Positions 7,979-18,648 are shown, counted from the stretch's first letter. The stretch is DNA of 64,000 nucleotides from Marivita sp030148515 (GCF_048006345.1 NZ_CP180351.1:744001-808000), one strand, 5' to 3'. Notes: generated from the letters alone by a model not told the origin. Program-made: numbers and translations.

Positions 7979-9457
7979 ATGACATCCGCACAATCCAACG
8001 CACGCGCATTGATGATCCAGGGCACCGGGTCGAATGTCGGCAAGTCCATGCTGGTGGCGGGTATGTGCCGCGCGGCGCATCTGCGCGGGCTTTCCGTGGC
8101 ACCGTTCAAGCCGCAGAACATGTCGAACAACGCAGCCGTCACCGCCGATGGGGGCGAGATCGGTCGTGCGCAAGCGTTGCAGGCCATTGCCTGCGGGCGC
8201 GAGTTGTCGGTGCATATGAACCCGGTTTTGCTCAAGCCCGAAAGCGACCGGGGATCGCAGGTCATCGTGCAGGGGCAAGTGCGTGGCTGGCTGGAGGCAA
8301 AACGCTTTCGCGAGGATCGGGGTATCTTGCTCGACGTGGTTCTCGAAAGTTTTCAAACGCTTGCCCGGACCGCCGACCTGATCCTTGTCGAAGGCGCGGG
8401 AAGCCCGGCCGAGGTCAATCTGCGGCGCGGTGACATTGCCAATATGGGATTTGCCTGTGCCGCGGATGTGCCGGTGATCCTTGCCGGAGACATCGACCGG
8501 GGTGGGGTGATCGCGCAGATTGTCGGCACACGCACGGTGATGATGGAAGAAGATGTGGCTCAGGTGGCAGGTTTCCTTGTGAACAAGTTTCGCGGTGATG
8601 TATCCCTGTTCGAGGACGGGTATCGCGCCATCGAAGACCACACCGGTTGGACGGGATATGGCGTGCTGCCGTGGTTCGACGCGGCGCATCTGCTGCCTGC
8701 CGAGGATGCGGTCGAACTGGCCGAGACCAGCGGCGGGCAGGGGTTCCATATCGCCTGTCCAATGCTGTCGCGGATCGCCAATTTCGATGATCTTGATCCG
8801 CTCAAGGCCGAACCGAACATCCGCCTGACCATGGTGCCACCGGGGCAGGCGTTACCGGGTGATGCCGATTTGATCGTTCTGCCGGGCACCAAATCAACCC
8901 GCGCCGATCTGGCGTTTCTGCGCGCGCAGGGATGGGACATCGACATCCTCGCTCATCTGCGGCGCGGTGGTCGGGTCTTGGGTATTTGCGGCGGATACCA
9001 GATGCTTGGAACACGGATTGACGATCCCGATGGGTTGGAGGGCGATGCGGGTTCAACGCCGGGATTGGGGCTTCTGGACGTGACAACCACGATGCAGCCG
9101 CGCAAGACGTTGACCCTCGTTGATGCGGTGCATGTGCCAACGGGCATGGGCTTTGACGGCTACGAAATCCACATCGGCCAGACCTCTGGTCCCGACGCCA
9201 TGCGCCCCTTTGCCCGGATCGGGCATATGCCAGACGGGGCGATTTCGGGGAATGGTCGGGTGATGGGCACCTACCTGCACGGGCTGTTCGCCAATGGTGG
9301 GTTCCGGCAGGCGTTCCTGCGCCAGATGGGCCATGCGTCAGGAGGCGCCGACTACACGCGCACTGTCGAGCGCACTCTGAACGAACTCGCGGCCCATATG
9401 GAACAGCATCTCGATATTGACGGCCTCTTGGGGGCGGCCCGTCCGATCAAGGTTTAG
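7979..9457 (+). CDS. cobQ: Cobyric acid synthase CobQ
   Basis: A 492-aa glutamine-dependent amidotransferase that amidates four carboxyl groups of adenosylcobyrinic acid a,c-diamide to give cobyric acid. The N-terminal P-loop-like segment is GTGSNVGKS (15-23), followed by the dethiobiotin-synthase-like ATPase domain. The C-terminal type 1 glutaminase carries the nucleophile cysteine in LGICGGYQM (about 337) and a histidine in YLHGLF (about 432). Full family length. The start has GAGGGCAG upstream. It is isolated from other cob genes here, and its stop overlaps the convergent glpR stop by 3 bases. The product supports the B12-dependent BchE and methylmalonyl-CoA mutase encoded later. Confidence 0.95.
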   Translation: MTSAQSNARALMIQGTGSNVGKSMLVAGMCRAAHLRGLSVAPFKPQNMSNNAAVTADGGEIGRAQALQAIACGRELSVHMNPVLLKPESDRGSQVIVQGQVRGWLEAKRFREDRGILLDVVLESFQTLARTADLILVEGAGSPAEVNLRRGDIANMGFACAADVPVILAGDIDRGGVIAQIVGTRTVMMEEDVAQVAGFLVNKFRGDVSLFEDGYRAIEDHTGWTGYGVLPWFDAAHLLPAEDAVELAETSGGQGFHIACPMLSRIANFDDLDPLKAEPNIRLTMVPPGQALPGDADLIVLPGTKSTRADLAFLRAQGWDIDILAHLRRGGRVLGICGGYQMLGTRIDDPDGLEGDAGSTPGLGLLDVTTTMQPRKTLTLVDAVHVPTGMGFDGYEIHIGQTSGPDAMRPFARIGHMPDGAISGNGRVMGTYLHGLFANGGFRQAFLRQMGHASGGADYTRTVERTLNELAAHMEQHLDIDGLLGAARPIKV

Positions 9458-10218
9458 GGCCGCGCGATCACCACTTCGGTGTCCCAGGCGGCGCATTTGG
9501 CGGGCAGATCAGCGGGCAGGGGCGCATCAGTGAACAGGGTGTCGATCTCGGACAGGGACGCAATACGTGCCGGGGCGTTGCGTTTCAGCTTGGACGCGTC
9601 GGCCACCAGATAGGTCTTGCGCGATTGTTGCAGGATGGCTTGGCTCACGCTCACCTCCTGAATGTCGAAATCGAGCAGATCGCCATCCCGATCCAGCGCC
9701 GAACAGCCGATGATCGCCAGATCGAACTTGAACTGCAGGATCGTTTCGGTCGCCAGTTTGCCCACCAGGCCGCCATCGGCGCGGCGCAGGTTGCCGCCCG
9801 TCACCACGACTTCGCATTCCTGCGTTTCGGCCAGAATGTTCGCCACGTTCATGTTGTTGGTGATCACGAGCAGGTTGCGATGGTTGCGCAATTCGCGCGC
9901 CACGGCCTCGGTGCTGGTGCCGATGTTCAGAAACAACGAAATGTTGTTGGGGATACGTTCGGCACAGGCCTTGGCCATGGCTGTCTTGGCCTTGGCATTC
10001 AATGACTGGCGCTGTTCATAGCCGATATTGCTGGTGCTTGAAGGCAGCATCGCCCCGCCATGCACCCGTTCAAGCCGACCTTCCTCAGCCAGATCGGACA
10101 GATCGCGGCGTATGGTCTGGAGCGTCACGCCGAAATGCTGGGCCAATCCTTCGACCGTGACCTTCCCCTCCTTGCGCGCGATGTCCAGAATGTCACGGTG
10201 GCGAAAGGCGTGGGACAT
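9454..10218 (-). CDS. glpR: DeoR-family glycerol-3-phosphate regulon repressor
   Basis: A 254-aa repressor. The DeoR-type winged helix-turn-helix is at about 5-60 (ILDIARKEGKVTVEGLAQHF, TLQTIRRDLSDLAEEGRLERVHGGA). A sugar-phosphate-binding DeoRC domain follows, with VTGGNLRRADGG and GCSALDRDGDLLD. The start at 10218 is chosen because the HTH begins directly after it. It is divergent from glpD and the glycerol transport operon, matching the glpR-glpD-STPQUV arrangement of Rhizobium, and should repress that operon until glycerol-3-phosphate is present. Confidence 0.92.
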   Translation of the reverse strand: MSHAFRHRDILDIARKEGKVTVEGLAQHFGVTLQTIRRDLSDLAEEGRLERVHGGAMLPSSTSNIGYEQRQSLNAKAKTAMAKACAERIPNNISLFLNIGTSTEAVARELRNHRNLLVITNNMNVANILAETQECEVVVTGGNLRRADGGLVGKLATETILQFKFDLAIIGCSALDRDGDLLDFDIQEVSVSQAILQQSRKTYLVADASKLKRNAPARIASLSEIDTLFTDAPLPADLPAKCAAWDTEVVIARP

Positions 10219-10366
10219 AAGGGGTCTCGGTCTTGTCAAGTTTCGAAAGTGGATCGGCTCTGATTCCGTCGCGTCACATCGGGGTTGTGCCGGTTTTCTG
10301 ATCATAGCGGGCTTAGGTCGCAAAACCCTAATGTCAAATTTCTTTTAGTTTCAGTCGGATAGACAA

Positions 10367-10384
10367 AAACGAACATAAACGAAA
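10367..10384. promoter_or_regulatory. Candidate GlpR operator (direct repeats)
   Basis: Two direct repeats, AAACGAAC and AAACGAAA, start 10 bp apart in the glpR-glpD intergenic region. Direct repeats one helical turn apart are typical of DeoR-family binding. The assignment rests on position and repeat structure. Confidence 0.5.
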
Positions 10385-10460
10385 AAAATCGCCTTGCGTG
10401 AAAGCGACTCAATCCGCATACATTGCACCTGACATACGTGGCATTGGGAGGTGGCGCGCG

Positions 10461-12056
10461 GTGATCGACCAAAACGTCGAACCAATAGATCTTTTCATCA
10501 TCGGTGGGGGCATCAACGGCTGCGGGATCGCACGGGATGCGGCTGGTCGTGGGCTGTCGGTGACGCTCGCCGAAATGAACGATCTCGCCTCTGCAACGTC
10601 CTCTGCGTCGACCAAGCTGTTTCATGGCGGTCTGCGATATCTCGAATATTTCGAATTCCGTCTTGTGCGCGAAGCACTGGTCGAGCGTGAAGTGCTGCTC
10701 AAAGCGATGCCGCATATAAGCTGGCCGATGCGATTTGTCCTTCCTTATCATGAGGATATGCGGTTCGAATCCGACACGCCAACGTCGCGCCTGCTGAGTT
10801 TCATCATGCCGTGGATGAAAGGGCGTCGTCCCGCTTGGCTCATCCGCCTTGGTCTTTTCCTTTATGACAATCTGGGTGGACGCAAAATTCTGCCGGGCAC
10901 CAAGACGCTTGGTTTGCGCGGTACCGCCGAAGGTGCGCCGCTCGAGGATCGGTTTGCCAAGGCGTACGAATATTCGGATTGCTGGATCGAGGATTCGCGT
11001 CTGGTCATTCTGAATGCCCGCGATGCCGAGGCGCGGGGGGCGATGATCCTGCCGCGTACGAAAGTTCTGTCGGCGGCGCGGGACGGTGATCTCTGGCGCA
11101 TCGAAACGCAAAATACCGAAAGCGGCGAAACCCGCACACATACCGCGAAGATGTTGGTGAATGCGGGTGGTCCCTGGGTCGGTGACATCATCCAGACCAA
11201 GGTACGGCTGAATTCGAAAGAGGGCGTCCGCCTTGTCCGTGGTTCGCATATCGTGACGCGCAAGCTCTACGATCACGACAAGTGCTACTTCTTCCAAGGC
11301 ACGGATGGCCGGATCATCTTTGCGATCCCCTATGAGACCGATTTCACCCTGATCGGCACCACCGACGCCGAACATGACGATCCGGCAAACAAACCGGTCT
11401 GCACCCCGGAAGAGCAGTCCTACCTGCTCAACTTTGCCAACCAGTACTTCAAGCAGGACCTGACAGACGCCGATGTGGTCTGGACCTATTCCGGCGTCCG
11501 ACCGCTCTATGATGACGGCGCCAGCAGCGCCACGGCGGCGACCCGCGATTACACGCTCAAGGTCGATGCCAATGGCGGTGCGCCGGTGCTGAACATCTTT
11601 GGCGGCAAGATCACGACCTATCGACGCCTCGCCGAAAGCGCGCTTGAAAAGATCGCCGAGCAGTTGCCGAACGTCAAAGGCCCTTGGACCGCAGGTGTCA
11701 CGCTGCCCGGCGGCGATTTCCCGGTTGATGGGTTCGATGCGCAAGTGGCCAAGCTGCAGGACGCGTTTCCATTTCTTGATGCCTTCTGGGCCCGCCGCCT
11801 TGTCCGCGCTTACGGGACAGAGGCACCTGCAATCCTCGGAACCGCCAAGGAAGCGGGCGATCTGGGCCGCGATTTTGGCGCGACCCTGACTGAAGCCGAA
11901 GTGCATTGGCTGATGACACACGAATATGCCCACACCGCCGAAGACGTCGTGTGGCGCCGCAACAAGCTTGGTCTGCGACTGAGCGCTGAACAGATTACCG
12001 CATTGGACGCATGGATGGCAGAGCATCGCCATTCCCTGTCCAAGGCCGCAGAATAA
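10461..12056 (+). CDS. glpD: Aerobic glycerol-3-phosphate dehydrogenase
   Basis: A 531-aa membrane-associated flavoenzyme oxidising glycerol-3-phosphate to dihydroxyacetone phosphate and passing electrons to quinone. The FAD-binding GGGINGCGIARDAAGRG lies near the N-terminus, followed by the conserved SSASTKLFHGGLRYLE. The C-terminal DAO domain contains YSGVRPLYDD. The GTG at 10461 is favoured because GGGAGGTGG lies 7 bases before it; an upstream in-frame GTG at 10398 would overlap the promoter area. First gene of the glpDSTPQUVK operon. Confidence 0.93.
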   Translation: MIDQNVEPIDLFIIGGGINGCGIARDAAGRGLSVTLAEMNDLASATSSASTKLFHGGLRYLEYFEFRLVREALVEREVLLKAMPHISWPMRFVLPYHEDMRFESDTPTSRLLSFIMPWMKGRRPAWLIRLGLFLYDNLGGRKILPGTKTLGLRGTAEGAPLEDRFAKAYEYSDCWIEDSRLVILNARDAEARGAMILPRTKVLSAARDGDLWRIETQNTESGETRTHTAKMLVNAGGPWVGDIIQTKVRLNSKEGVRLVRGSHIVTRKLYDHDKCYFFQGTDGRIIFAIPYETDFTLIGTTDAEHDDPANKPVCTPEEQSYLLNFANQYFKQDLTDADVVWTYSGVRPLYDDGASSATAATRDYTLKVDANGGAPVLNIFGGKITTYRRLAESALEKIAEQLPNVKGPWTAGVTLPGGDFPVDGFDAQVAKLQDAFPFLDAFWARRLVRAYGTEAPAILGTAKEAGDLGRDFGATLTEAEVHWLMTHEYAHTAEDVVWRRNKLGLRLSAEQITALDAWMAEHRHSLSKAAE

Positions 12057-12066
12057 GGGGCTGGAC

Positions 12067-13155
12067 ATGACACTCGAGCTTAAGGGCGTGTCCAAGGTCG
12101 TGGAGGGGCAGACGCACATCTACCCCACGGACCTGACGCTGGAAAAAGGCACGATGAACGTGCTCTTGGGGCCAACCCTGTCGGGCAAGACATCGCTGAT
12201 GCGTTTGATGGCAGGGCTGGATGTGCCCGCGACCGGCAAGATCATCTGGCAGGGCAAGGATGTCACTGGGATGCGCGTGCAGGATCGCAAGGTCGCGATG
12301 GTGTACCAGCAGTTCATCAACTACCCGTCGATGACCGTCTACGACAACATCGCATCCCCGATGAAGCTCATGGGGGTCGACCGGGCCGAGATTGACCGCC
12401 GCGTGCGCGAAACCGCCGAGTTGATGAAGCTGACCCCGATGCTCGACCGCAAGCCGCTGGAACTCTCAGGCGGTCAGCAGCAGCGTTGTGCTCTGGCGCG
12501 GGCGCTGGTGAAGAACGCGGGCCTTGTCCTGCTGGATGAGCCTCTCGCCAACCTTGACTACAAGCTGCGCGAGGAACTTCGCATCGAAATCCCGAAGATT
12601 TTCGAGGAATCGGGCTCGATCTTCGTCTACGCCACAACGGAACCCGAAGAGGCGCTTTTGCTGGGCGGCAACACCGCCACGCTTTGGGAGGGCCGGGTCA
12701 CGCAGTTCGGCCCGACGCCCGAGGTCTACCGCCAGCCGGTGGATGCGACCACCGCGCGGGTGTTCAGCGATCCGCCGATGAACTTCCTTGCCGTGACCAA
12801 GACGGGCAACCAACTGACCTTTGGCAACAACACGTCGACGACGGCAATGGGTCGGTTGGCCGATCTGCCCGATGGCAAATACACGGCCGGGTTCCGACCC
12901 AATCATCTGGAGATCAGCCAGCATTCAGCAGACGCGATGTCGTTCACGACGCAACTGACCGTGACCGAACTTACCGGGTCGGAAACCTTTGTGCATCTGG
13001 ATCACCACGGCCAACGCTGGGTGGGTCTGATCCACGGAGTGCATGATCTGAAACTGGGCGAAGACCTGAATGTGTGGCTGGACCCACGTCACGTTTATGT
13101 CTTCGACGAGCAGGGCAAGATGATCGCCCCCGCGTCTTACGCGCTGGCGGCCTGA
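12067..13155 (+). CDS. glpS: Glycerol ABC transporter ATP-binding protein GlpS
   Basis: A 362-aa MalK/UgpC-type ATPase with a C-terminal TOBE-like regulatory region. Walker A is GPTLSGKTS (35-43), signature LSGGQ (133-137), and Walker B plus D-loop is LLDEPLANLD. The switch histidine normally found in VTHDQ is replaced: the sequence reads VYATTEPEEA, with Thr191 at the H-loop position. It therefore supplies a good signature but a poor catalytic switch, the mirror image of GlpT next door. It is 10 bases after glpD and matches glpS of the Rhizobium glycerol operon. Confidence 0.9.
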   Translation: MTLELKGVSKVVEGQTHIYPTDLTLEKGTMNVLLGPTLSGKTSLMRLMAGLDVPATGKIIWQGKDVTGMRVQDRKVAMVYQQFINYPSMTVYDNIASPMKLMGVDRAEIDRRVRETAELMKLTPMLDRKPLELSGGQQQRCALARALVKNAGLVLLDEPLANLDYKLREELRIEIPKIFEESGSIFVYATTEPEEALLLGGNTATLWEGRVTQFGPTPEVYRQPVDATTARVFSDPPMNFLAVTKTGNQLTFGNNTSTTAMGRLADLPDGKYTAGFRPNHLEISQHSADAMSFTTQLTVTELTGSETFVHLDHHGQRWVGLIHGVHDLKLGEDLNVWLDPRHVYVFDEQGKMIAPASYALAA

Positions 13156-13164
13156 GGAACGGAT

Positions 13165-14261
13165 ATGGCAAAGATCACACTCGATAATCTGGCACATTCC
13201 TATCTGCCCAACCCGAAATCCGAGGATGATTTCGCCCTCAAGGAGTTGAACCACGATTGGGATGACGGTGCCGCGTATGCGCTTTTGGGGGCGTCTGGCT
13301 GCGGAAAATCCACGCTTCTCAATATCATATCTGGGCTTCTTCATCCGTCGCAGGGCCGCATTCTGTTTGACGGCCAAGACGTGACCCACGCGCCTACGGC
13401 GGAACGCAACATCGCGCAGGTGTTCCAGTTTCCGGTCGTCTACGACACGATGACCGTTCACGACAATCTTGCCTTCCCGCTGCGCAATCGCGGACGCGAT
13501 GAGGCCTATGTCGCTGCCCGCGTGCAGGAAATCGCCAAGATGATCGGCATGGAGGACATGCTGAAGAAAAAGGCCCGTGGCCTCACGGCGGATGCCAAGC
13601 AGAAGATCAGCCTTGGCCGTGGCATGGTCCGTAAGGACGTGAACGCGCTGCTGTTCGATGAACCTCTGACCGTGATTGACCCGCATATGAAGTGGGAATT
13701 GCGGACGCAGTTGAAAAAGCTGCACCACGATTTCGGCCACACCATGATCTACGTGACTCACGACCAGACCGAGGCGCTGACCTTCGCCGACAAGGTCGTG
13801 GTCATGTATGACGGTCGCGTGGTGCAGATCGGCACGCCAGAGCAATTGTTCGAACGCCCCGAGCATACGTTTGTCGGGTACTTCATCGGCTCGCCCGGCA
13901 TGAACGTTCTGCCTGCACAGGTCGAGGGCACCACAGCGAAGGTCGGGTCGCAGACGATCCAACTCGCGGGCGGCTACAAACCGGCCAGCGGCAAGGTCGA
14001 AATCGGCGTCCGCCCCGAATTCGCCAAGCTCAACCAGTCCGAAGGCCTGCCCGTCACGGTCCGCCGGATCGAAGATGTGGGCCGACACAAGATCATTCGC
14101 GCAACTTTCGAAGGGCATGATATCAACATCATTGCAGGCGAGGACGAACAGGTCAGCGCCGACATGAACCGTGTCTCGTTCGACCCGGCACAGGTGAATG
14201 TCTACGTCAACGACTGGCGCATCGCACCCGATCAATCGCAATCCGTGGGAGAGGCCGCCTG

Positions 14262-14262
<1 letters not shown>
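13165..14262 (+). CDS. glpT: Glycerol ABC transporter ATP-binding protein GlpT
   Basis: A 365-aa second ATPase of the glycerol importer. Walker A GASGCGKST (42-50), Walker B ALLFDEP and an intact H-loop YVTHDQTEA (His199) are present. The signature is degenerate: LTADAKQ (140-146) stands where LSGGQQQ is expected, and the D-loop reads LTVIDPHMK. It probably works as a heterodimer with GlpS. This is the ABC protein GlpT of Rhizobium, not the E. coli glycerol-3-phosphate antiporter of the same name. Its stop overlaps the glpP start (TGATG). Confidence 0.9.
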
Positions 14263-15131
<869 letters not shown>

Positions 15132-15135
15132 ACCA

Positions 15136-16002
<867 letters not shown>

Positions 16003-16026
16003 TGCAACGAGTTGTTAACCATCCCT

Positions 16027-16096
16027 CCGTCATCCTCGGGCTTGACCCGAGGATCTCATGCCACCGAGGTCCTCGGGTCAAGCCCGAGGATGACGG
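16027..16096. repeat. Inverted doublet of REP-like palindrome (left boundary)
   Basis: CCGTCATCCTCGGGCTTGAC begins the left copy. The same unit returns in inverted orientation ending GCCCGAGGATGACGG, with a central spacer. Each arm is itself a small palindrome (CTCGGG/CCCGAG). The right arm contributes the ATG of the following GIY-YIG gene. Confidence 0.85.
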
Positions 16097-16389
16097 AAGT
16101 ATTGGACGTGTTCGTCTACATGATGACCAACAAACCGCGCGGAACACTCTACATCGGAGTGACCAACGACCTGGTCCGGCGCGTCTGGGAGCACAAAAAC
16201 CATCTTTGCCCGGGCTTTGCCGATCGGTACAATTTGGAACGTTTGGTTTTCTTGGAGCAACACGACGGACCCAGCGCAGCCATCCAGCGCGAAAAGAACC
16301 TCAAGCGTTGGTTGCGCGATTGGAAGATCGCGTTGATCGAAGCACACAATCCCGAGTGGCGGGATTTGTGGGACGACATCACCCTTTGA
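16090..16389 (+). CDS. GIY-YIG nuclease family protein, repeat-bounded
   Basis: A 99-aa single-domain GIY-YIG protein of the UPF0213/YhbQ type. The motif reads FVYMMTNKPRGTLYIG, followed by VTNDLVRRVWEHK (catalytic Arg on the helix), and a Glu in REKNLKRWLRDWK supplies the metal-binding residue. The only suitable ATG (16090) lies inside the right arm of the upstream inverted repeat, with GAGG touching it. The TGA (16387-16389) directly abuts the downstream inverted repeat. It interrupts the glycerol operon between glpQ and glpU on the same strand. Biological role unknown; it may help move or maintain the palindromes. Confidence 0.8.
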   Translation: MTEVLDVFVYMMTNKPRGTLYIGVTNDLVRRVWEHKNHLCPGFADRYNLERLVFLEQHDGPSAAIQREKNLKRWLRDWKIALIEAHNPEWRDLWDDITL

Positions 16390-16459
16390 CCGTCATCCTC
16401 GGGTCGAGCCTGAGGACCTCTTGCCAAACAGATCCTCGGGTCGAGCCCGAGGATGACGG
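16390..16459. repeat. Inverted doublet of REP-like palindrome (right boundary)
   Basis: Second copy of the unit seen at 16027-16096. It starts CCGTCATCCTCGGG and ends CCCGAGGATGACGG, with internal changes (GTCGAGCC for GCTTGACC) that keep the pairing. It starts on the base after the GIY-YIG stop codon. Confidence 0.85.
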
Positions 16460-16486
16460 GCGCAATATGAACAGGAGGACCCTCTG

Positions 16487-16765
16487 ATGGATCTTTCATG
16501 GATGGCATGGACATGGCCGACCGCGATTTTCTTCATGGTGATCGCGAGCCTGCTGATCGTCTTCACGTTCCTTGCAATCAAATTTCCCGAGACGCCCCGC
16601 ACCGGCATCTTGCGGATCGAAACGACGCGCGGTGATCGTTTGTTCATCACGCTTCTGGGCAGCGCCTTTATCAACCTCGCCTGGCTTGGACTGGTCGGAG
16701 AAAACCAGCCTTGGGCCTTGGCGGTGTGCGCGCTCTACGCTGCAGCAGTGTTTCGCTGGGTGTAA
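16487..16765 (+). CDS. glpU: GlpU small membrane protein of glycerol transporter (DUF2160)
   Basis: A 92-aa protein with two or three hydrophobic helices (WPTAIFFMVIASLLIVFTFL; FITLLGSAFINLAWLGLV; a C-terminal helix). It corresponds to GlpU, the small conserved membrane protein always found before the binding protein in alphaproteobacterial glycerol operons. Function is unknown; it is presumed accessory to the permease. AGGAGGACCC lies just before the ATG. Confidence 0.82.
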   Translation: MDLSWMAWTWPTAIFFMVIASLLIVFTFLAIKFPETPRTGILRIETTRGDRLFITLLGSAFINLAWLGLVGENQPWALAVCALYAAAVFRWV

Positions 16766-16842
16766 TCGAAGAACCCGGTATTGTCCCGATTTCGGGGCGG
16801 TGCCACCTTTCAACCAAGTTCTGAATAACTGGGAGGAACCTA

Positions 16843-18555
16843 ATGAACTTGAACCTTAAATCCTCAACCGCGGCGCTGCTGATCCTTGCGGGTCCGGCAT
16901 TTGCCGACATGGACGCAGCCCGTGCGTTCCTCGATGCGGAGATCGGCGATCTGTCGTCGCTCAGCCGTGCCGAGCAGGAAGCGGAGATGCAGTTCTTCGT
17001 GGACGCAGCGGCGCCGTTCCAGGGCATGGAAATCAAGGTCGTGTCCGAGACGATCACCACGCATGAATACGAAAGCCAGGTTCTTGCCCCGGCATTCGAG
17101 CGTATCACCGGCATCAAGGTCACCCATGACCTGATCGGCGAAGGCGACGTGGTGGAAAAGCTCCAGACCCAGATGCAGTCGGGTGAGAACATCTACGACG
17201 GCTACATCAACGACTCCGACCTGATCGGCACGCACTGGCGCTATCAGCAGGTGCGCAACCTGACCGACTGGATGGCGGGCGAGGGTGCTGACGTGACCCT
17301 GCCGACGCTGGATCTGTCCGACTTCATCGGCCTCAGCTTCACAACTGGCCCTGATGGCAAGGTCTATCAGCTGCCGACACAGCAGTTCGCCAACCTCTAC
17401 TGGTTCCGCTACGACTGGTTCAACGACGAAAAGAACAAGGCCGACTTCAAGGAAAAGTTCGGCTACGATCTTGGCGTTCCGGTCAACTGGTCGGCCTACG
17501 AGGACATCGCCGAGTTCTTCACCGGTCGTGACCTGAGCCACATGGGCGTCGAAGGCGAAGTCTTTGGCAACATGGACTACGGAAAGAAAGACCCCAGCCT
17601 TGGCTGGCGCTACACCGATGCGTGGATGTCCATGGCTGGCATGGGCGACGTGGGTGAACCCAACGGCCTTCCGGTCGATGAATGGGGCATCCGCGTGAAC
17701 GAGAACTCGCAGCCCGTCGGGTCCTGCGTGGCTCGTGGCGGCGCCACCAACTCGCCCGCGGCGGTTTATGCTGTGACCAAGGCGATTGAATGGCTGGAAA
17801 AGTACACACCGCCCGCAGCGGCCGGCATGACCTTCTCCGAAGCGGGCCCGATCCCCGCTCAGGGCAACATCGCACAGCAGATGTTCTGGTACACCGCGTT
17901 TACTGCGGACACCGTGAAGCCCGGCCTGCCGGTGATGAACGAAGACGGCACACCCAAGTGGCGCATGGCGCCCAGCCCGCATGGCGTTTACTGGAAAGAA
18001 GGCCAGAAGGTCGGCTACCAGGACGCAGGCAGCTGGACACTCATGCAGTCCACCCCGGTGGATCGTGCAAAGGCCGCATGGCTCTATGCGCAGTTCGTGA
18101 CCTCCAAGACCGTCGACGTGAAGAAGTCCCATGTGGGTCTGACCTTCATCCGCGAGTCCACGGTGCAGCATGACAGCTTCACCGAACGTGCGGACAAGCT
18201 GGGTGGTCTGGTGGAATTCTACCGTTCCCCGGCACGTGTGGCATGGTCGCCGACCGGCACCAACGTTCCGGATTACCCGAAGCTGGCTCAGCTGTGGTGG
18301 CAGAACATCGGCGACGCAATGTCCGGTGCGAAAACCCCGCAGGAAGCGCTTGATGCACTCTGCGCCGATCAGGAACGCGTGCTTGAGCGTCTTGAGCGTG
18401 CAGGCGTCCAGGGCGATCTCGGCCCGGTCATGAACGAAGAGCGTGACGCGCAGTATTGGTTCGACCAGCCGGGTGCACCGTACCCCAAGCTCGAGAACGA
18501 GGACGAAGAGCCGAAGACCGTCTCTTATGACGAGCTGATCAAGTCCTGGCAGTAA
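16843..18555 (+). CDS. glpV: Glycerol ABC transporter substrate-binding protein GlpV
   Basis: A 570-aa periplasmic solute-binding protein (family 1 extracellular). A signal peptide runs to about residue 21 (LLILAGPAFA, then DMDAARAF). The mature protein is unusually long for the family, which is typical of GlpV. It captures glycerol and delivers it to GlpPQ. GGGAGGAACCTA lies before the ATG. A degenerate palindrome and a terminator separate it from glpK, so its own transcript may largely end here. Confidence 0.92.
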   Translation: MNLNLKSSTAALLILAGPAFADMDAARAFLDAEIGDLSSLSRAEQEAEMQFFVDAAAPFQGMEIKVVSETITTHEYESQVLAPAFERITGIKVTHDLIGEGDVVEKLQTQMQSGENIYDGYINDSDLIGTHWRYQQVRNLTDWMAGEGADVTLPTLDLSDFIGLSFTTGPDGKVYQLPTQQFANLYWFRYDWFNDEKNKADFKEKFGYDLGVPVNWSAYEDIAEFFTGRDLSHMGVEGEVFGNMDYGKKDPSLGWRYTDAWMSMAGMGDVGEPNGLPVDEWGIRVNENSQPVGSCVARGGATNSPAAVYAVTKAIEWLEKYTPPAAAGMTFSEAGPIPAQGNIAQQMFWYTAFTADTVKPGLPVMNEDGTPKWRMAPSPHGVYWKEGQKVGYQDAGSWTLMQSTPVDRAKAAWLYAQFVTSKTVDVKKSHVGLTFIRESTVQHDSFTERADKLGGLVEFYRSPARVAWSPTGTNVPDYPKLAQLWWQNIGDAMSGAKTPQEALDALCADQERVLERLERAGVQGDLGPVMNEERDAQYWFDQPGAPYPKLENEDEEPKTVSYDELIKSWQ

Positions 18556-18569
18556 GCCTGATACAAGGT

Positions 18570-18634
18570 CGTCCTCGGGCTTGACCCGAGGGCCTCTGAC
18601 CGTAGAGATCACCGGGACAGGCCCGGTGACGACG
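18570..18634. repeat. Diverged REP-like inverted doublet
   Basis: The left arm CGTCCTCGGGCTTGACCCGA matches the repeats at 16027 and 16390. The right arm has changed to TCACCGGGACAGGCCCGGTGA, so the outer stem letters differ but pairing is preserved. No GIY-YIG gene is attached here. Confidence 0.7.
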
Positions 18635-18648
18635 GGAATGTAAAAAAC

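Noticed and set aside
10302..12119. 605-codon minus-strand frame opposite glpD
   Set aside because: Antisense shadow of glpD with no recognisable protein features.
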